Source: Magnetococcales bacterium (GTDB lineage Bacteria; Pseudomonadota; Magnetococcia; Magnetococcales; JADFWU01). From it: DNA of 9,942 nucleotides. The notes beneath the pieces were generated by a model, which did not search any database, was not told where the DNA came from, and saw only the letters and a program-made list of their open reading frames with translations. The translations under genes and the position numbers were made by a program. The stretch spans positions 1-9,942 of the forward strand of contig JADFWU010000080.1 of assembly GCA_015234045.1 (NCBI GenBank), in the 5' to 3' direction. Numbering within the stretch: position 1 is the stretch's first letter; each line of letters starts with the position of its first letter. Below, one piece after another: positions 7,186-9,942 of this stretch.

Positions 7186-8433
7186 GAACCTGTGCTTCTG
7201 GGTGCTTTTATTAAGGCGCTCCACCTCTCCAAGAGCAAAGCCAATCACAGACCAAATTATAATGGCCATATACATATTCGACTGAGTCATGGAGACACCA
7301 AAACTTTGTTGCAATACATTAGCCAATAATAAAATCGCCGCCAGGCGTACACGGAACATGTGTCGCCATGGCATATACAGCACCCAGATACGCCATATCA
7401 AAAACAACAGTCCGAGCACGCCAAACAATCCCGCATCCAATCCCACCTGTAGAAACAGATTATGGGCCGAATAATCCTGACTCAAATCATGCCCTGAACC
7501 GACAAAAAAGGTGCCAGGACGCACATCCGCTCCCCACCCAAATAAGGGTTTTTGGGAAATAGCCAGCAGAAGCAATGGCCATATGGTCTCACGGCCTGAG
7601 TGAATGTTTCGACCCGTAACCTGTGTGGTCAAGTCATCGATCAGGCTAAAATTTTGCAAGGCCATTAAACTCGCGATTATCACAATAATGAATAGTGCGC
7701 CAAAAAACATTGTCATCATGGTGGCTTTATAGCGCAATGCTGTTTTGCTTATGATTGGCCATGCCATATACGCCATAATCGTAAAAATATAACAGAGCGC
7801 CGCAACCCGAGCGCTAGCCAGCATGGCGGTAATAAACGTCATGAACAGGGCAGACCAACACGCCAAACGCGTTATACGCGTAATTTTCAGTGATACACCG
7901 GTTGTAGGAAGCAGCAGAAAATAGATACTCGGCACCATAATGTAGGGCAGCATGTTCTTCTTACCGAACAGGCCCAACATCGGCATTCTGGCTCCTTGAG
8001 CCAACCAAGCCGCAAAATTACTAAACACCAACAGAATAAAAAACCACTGTAAAAATAAAACCAGTAGATTGGATCGTGCCATACGCATCACCCCAATGGC
8101 CCAGATTGCCAAAAGCATCAATTGGGCAATGCGTTGAATAATCACCATTTTATCGCCAGCGGTCAGCAAAGTAGGCACATAGGCAGCCATTAAGGGAACA
8201 AAGGCCAACAACAGCAACCAGGCGGTTCGTGACATCACGGGATATTGTAGATAGTCCAAAAGAACGGGAATGGCTGCAATCGCCAATAGCGCCGCCATCA
8301 ACATAACCTTAGCGCTCGGATTGCTTCGCAGTCCGATATGTTCCATATTCATGGTGATGAATAGGAAAACGGTGCTCACCAGCAGGAAAACACGAAGCAC
8401 TTTATATTTTAGGCTGTCATTCAATACGATCAC
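7102..8433 (-). CDS. O-antigen polymerase/ligase family membrane protein (Wzy/WaaL-like)
   Basis: The 443-residue product has about ten to twelve hydrophobic helices and the periplasmic-loop signature of the Wzy_C/O-antigen ligase family. Residues 280-282 read GRE, followed by WPLLLLAISQKPLFGWG, and His324 lies in the DYSAHNLFLQVGLDAGLFG segment; Arg and His in this loop are usual for WaaL and Wzy proteins. It should act at the periplasmic face of the inner membrane, either polymerising flipped repeat units or joining polymer to an acceptor. The two roles cannot be told apart by sequence alone; the Wzx and Wzz neighbours favour a polymerase. The frame begins at a GTG (8433) with no clear ribosome binding site, so the exact start is uncertain; Met28 or Met30 are later options. 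The gene runs against its neighbours and overlaps wzz by 84 bases tail to tail. Its last 27 residues, beyond the family domain, form an Asn/Gln/Pro/Thr-rich tail. Confidence 0.88.
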   Translation of the reverse strand: MIVLNDSLKYKVLRVFLLVSTVFLFITMNMEHIGLRSNPSAKVMLMAALLAIAAIPVLLDYLQYPVMSRTAWLLLLAFVPLMAAYVPTLLTAGDKMVIIQRIAQLMLLAIWAIGVMRMARSNLLVLFLQWFFILLVFSNFAAWLAQGARMPMLGLFGKKNMLPYIMVPSIYFLLLPTTGVSLKITRITRLACWSALFMTFITAMLASARVAALCYIFTIMAYMAWPIISKTALRYKATMMTMFFGALFIIVIIASLMALQNFSLIDDLTTQVTGRNIHSGRETIWPLLLLAISQKPLFGWGADVRPGTFFVGSGHDLSQDYSAHNLFLQVGLDAGLFGVLGLLFLIWRIWVLYMPWRHMFRVRLAAILLLANVLQQSFGVSMTQSNMYMAIIIWSVIGFALGEVERLNKSTQKHRFLGLGRGIRPEQNPHQPNNTTTNQPEQN

Positions 8434-8477
8434 CGTTGAAGCGCGCTAAACGTGGCCTTCATTTGATTACTCTAGGC

Positions 8478-8546
8478 GTTTCGCAGTTGAAAGAGTACTG
8501 GTAGTCGTCATGCCCTAATGCGTGTTTCAACTGGCAACTGCGTAAC
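8478..8546 (+). repeat. Degraded type B repeat lacking the central palindrome
   Basis: This copy matches the outer parts of the element at 4431-4567 but lacks its core. The left end, GTTTCGCAGTTGAAA at 8478-8492, and the right end, CAACTGCGTAAC at 8535-8546, are inverted copies of each other (11 of 12 over the outer part). Between them GGTAGTCGTCAT runs directly into GCCCTAATGC. In the full copy these same two blocks are separated by 72 bases (4465-4536) that carry nearly all of the palindrome. It therefore looks like an empty or cleanly deleted state. It lies 44 bases upstream of the minus-strand polymerase start, within what would be that gene's promoter region. Confidence 0.75.
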
Positions 8547-8555
8547 GGCTATATT

Positions 8556-8837
8556 CTATCGTGAAGTTAATGCAAAGATAGGCAAAAACTGGTATCCCTG
8601 CACAGGATAATCTATTCTGATTGTGGTTCGCCATTCCGGGTTAATTCCAACATTCACCGCGCGAATCAATCCACAGATACTTACCGAACTACATGCAGTA
8701 AATCCCTTTGAAACCCCCATGAACCAGATCTGATCAGACCAGGTGGTTTGTCGCCGCCCTGCGCCCAGATCCACAGGCACCTTCTTAATGCAGGGTAGGG
8801 AATGGGTGGTTTTCTCCGCAATGGGGATAAAGCACAT
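8556..8837 (-). CDS. Small hypothetical protein, not recognised
   Basis: This is a 93-residue open frame from ATG at 8837; a TTG one codon earlier is an alternative start. GGG lies seven bases before the ATG on the coding strand (TAGGG), a modest ribosome binding site. The product has no signal peptide or membrane helix and is not obviously repetitive. It is moderately rich in Cys, Trp and aromatic residues, with a segment SDQIWFMGVSKGFTACSS in the middle and YPVQGYQFLPIF near the end. Codons often start with a purine and end with a pyrimidine, as in real genes, which is the main reason for listing it. It is divergent from the 8902 locus, with starts 64 bases apart, so the two might share a control region. 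The stop lies nine bases from the degraded repeat. If this ORF is not real, 8434-8901 holds only that repeat and nothing else I can support. Confidence 0.35.
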   Translation of the reverse strand: MCFIPIAEKTTHSLPCIKKVPVDLGAGRRQTTWSDQIWFMGVSKGFTACSSVSICGLIRAVNVGINPEWRTTIRIDYPVQGYQFLPIFALTSR

Positions 8838-8901
8838 CAAATGACCCTATACCCAACAAATCAATAGGATAGACACTGTTGTAATCTACTGAGGTAACAG
8901 A

Positions 8902-9696
8902 ATGGGTCCAAAACACAGGTTTACAGTCCAAACAGCACCAAAAATACCGCTATCGCTGCTGGCCGGACGACAGCAACAAACGGTACGCCGGTCTGTCAGT
9001 GGTTCATCTAAATCCACTGGTTTTAGGCGTGATCAATCGCCGGTCAGATTGGTGTCGAATGGTGGTGTTTCCGATCAGCAGAGAGGGTATTGCGTCAGTC
9101 GGCCAGCCTATACCACCCGATATCGTCCCGATTACCAAGCGTCCCGGAAGAGTCGAAGTCGGGTATCCCGTTCAGTTCACCGACCGATTCATGGTGTTGA
9201 GAATCGCGCCTCGCCCTTGGACGCGGTGGAAAATCGGACTCATCGCAAAAGCTATCGAAAGAGTGCCCCGCCAGCCCAGATCCAATTTAGAGAATCGATG
9301 AATGGTCTCGGTTCGGCTGTTCACCCGTTTAGCCGTGGTAATGACTATCTACAACGGCTGGGTATTGCAGCGTTTCGGCCCAGTTTTCGGACCCTGCGTG
9401 ATGTGGGTATGCATCCACTCTGGATTAACGTTGCCAAACATATCGGTATGGATGCGTTTATGCAGATGTGGCAACTGTTTGAATCCTACCGTACAGACCG
9501 CTCCTGCCCGGATCGAGGCCGGATGAATATTCCACGTATGCACCGGTTTCAATCGGAGTACCGGCGTTATCTGTCCCGCCAGCTCTGCCGGCGTGGTTAC
9601 TCCTACCGGGAAATCGTCGAAGAGATCTATATGATCACCGGTACACGCATCTCTAAACGGACCGCCGCCCGGATGATCAGTGGTCACCGTGACTGA
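8902..9696 (+). CDS. Putative DNA-binding protein with Mor-like C-terminal helix-turn-helix
   Basis: The open frame codes for 264 residues. The last 130 or so resemble the Mor/phage-type transcription activator family: WINVAKHIGMDAFMQMWQLFE (about 173-193), then GRMNIPR (206-212), a basic helix YLSRQLCRRG, and YSYREIVEEI with a following recognition-like helix ISKRTAARMI (250-259). That match is from memory of the family pattern (IG-x-A...IPR...R-x-R...G-S-x-R-EI) and is not tested. The first 132 residues are very rich in Arg and Ser, lack a hydrophobic core and may be a disordered tail or a misread frame. GAGG at 8891-8894, seven bases before the ATG, supports the long start. Against it, an internal ATG at 9298 has its own AGAG five bases upstream and overlaps the stop of another frame as ATGA. 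The real gene may therefore be 9298-9696 (132 residues). It may regulate the neighbouring genes or derive from a prophage. Confidence 0.5.
   Translation: MGPKHRFTVQTAPKIPLSLLAGRQQQTVRRSVSGSSKSTGFRRDQSPVRLVSNGGVSDQQRGYCVSRPAYTTRYRPDYQASRKSRSRVSRSVHRPIHGVENRASPLDAVENRTHRKSYRKSAPPAQIQFRESMNGLGSAVHPFSRGNDYLQRLGIAAFRPSFRTLRDVGMHPLWINVAKHIGMDAFMQMWQLFESYRTDRSCPDRGRMNIPRMHRFQSEYRRYLSRQLCRRGYSYREIVEEIYMITGTRISKRTAARMISGHRD
8999..9301 (+). CDS. Possible small upstream partner gene of the Mor-like protein, not recognised
   Basis: This frame overlaps the Arg/Ser-rich N-terminal half of the 8902 frame. From a GTG at 8999 it codes for 100 residues, and the frame is open back to 8885 without an ATG. Its product is more protein-like than the competing frame: it has a normal hydrophobic content, a purine-first codon pattern and segments such as VINRRSDWCRMVVFPI, RVEVGYPVQF and WKIGLIAKAIERVP. 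Its TGA stop overlaps the ATG at 9298 (ATGA), a classic arrangement for translationally coupled genes. The start is weak, with no ribosome binding site before the GTG. One possibility is that the true start is the ATG at 8902 and a frameshift between 8902 and about 8999 has separated the two parts. I do not recognise the protein. Confidence 0.3.
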   Translation: MVHLNPLVLGVINRRSDWCRMVVFPISREGIASVGQPIPPDIVPITKRPGRVEVGYPVQFTDRFMVLRIAPRPWTRWKIGLIAKAIERVPRQPRSNLENR

Positions 9697-9782
9697 TTTT
9701 CGGGGATTATAGCCAAGTTAACTCAAATCTGGACAATCCGGTTATGGGCAATACGACTCAACCAAACCGGGTATAACCGTTT

Positions 9783-9942
9783 CAAATCTAAATTACACAA
9801 CTGAAACGTCGTCATTACCGCGAAGGCGGGAATCTGGTTGGTTCTCTGCCAGCCTGGATTCCTGTCTTCGCGGTAATGACGGGGCACCTCATTGAAAATA
9901 ATCATTAATGAACAATATTTATTTTTAAAGTGGAATGCGTAT
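9783..9942 (+). repeat. Palindromic repeat, type A, two-unit form, running to the window edge
   Basis: The outer sequence matches the repeat at 835-944: left arm AAATCTAAATTACACAACT and right arm TTTTTAAAGTGGAATG, with CTCATTGAAAA between core and right arm. Here the core has two units: a 27-base arm at 9811-9837 (GTCATTACCGCGAAGG...) and its partner at 9854-9880, with 23 of 27 positions complementary. Both arms carry the same base change relative to the other copies (ATTACC paired with GGTAAT instead of ATTCCC with GGGAAT), so the pairing is kept. The right end may continue past the window. The stretch 9697-9782 before it holds a 7-base inverted repeat (CGGTTAT at 9739, ATAACCG at 9773) and nothing else that I can name. 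Confidence 0.83.

Noticed and set aside
8713-9010. Weak inverted similarity between 8713-8769 (read on the minus strand) and 8955-9010, plus a shared YPVQ in the two small ORFs
   Set aside because: Short matches such as ACAAAC, GGTCTG and TGGTTCAT align only with several gaps, and the spacing of the shared peptide motifs differs greatly, so chance is the simpler explanation.
9723-9905. Minus-strand open frame of 60 codons at the window end
   Set aside because: It is read through the type A palindrome and has no independent support.

Overview
The window is a stretch of a mid-GC (about 50% by eye) proteobacterial chromosome, most likely gammaproteobacterial. It carries a cell-surface polysaccharide locus and begins inside a heptose epimerase gene of the LPS core pathway. 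The gammaproteobacterial placement rests on the E. coli-like HldD, the P. aeruginosa-like GDP-mannose dehydrogenase and the Wzx/Wzz/Wzy-type machinery. No rRNA, tRNA, CRISPR array or complete transposase gene is visible.

Layout: the 3' part of hldD (1-783) is followed by a repeat-bearing gap. Then come three same-strand genes: a family-2 sulfotransferase (1003-1722), an AlgD-like GDP-mannose 6-dehydrogenase (1783-3069) and a GT4 glycosyltransferase (3082-4422). After a second repeat come a Wzx-type flippase (4705-6099) and a Wzz-type chain-length regulator (6247-7185). A Wzy/WaaL-family membrane protein lies on the opposite strand (7102-8433) and overlaps the end of wzz. The last part holds a degraded repeat, a small unrecognised minus-strand ORF (8556-8837), and a plus-strand locus (8902-9696) whose C-terminus looks like a Mor-type helix-turn-helix regulator. 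A fourth repeat closes the window.

Taken together, the genes suggest export and assembly of a polysaccharide by the Wzx/Wzy route. AlgD would supply GDP-mannuronate, the GT4 enzyme would add a sugar, the sulfotransferase would sulfate the glycan, Wzx would flip the lipid-linked unit, Wzy would polymerise (or ligate) it and Wzz would set its length. Only one glycosyltransferase and no priming transferase lie in the window, so the system must depend on genes elsewhere.

The most distinctive structural feature is a set of four related palindromic repeats arranged A-B-B'-A', all in the same orientation. They sit exactly at the borders of three gene modules. The four copies show zero, one or two units of the core palindrome, which looks like a natural series of gain or loss states. 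A second point of interest is the 8902-9696 locus, where two overlapping reading frames compete and an ATGA overlap suggests two coupled small genes rather than one long one. I did not find a clear previously undescribed enzymatic system; the repeats and the 3' locus are the best candidates for novelty.
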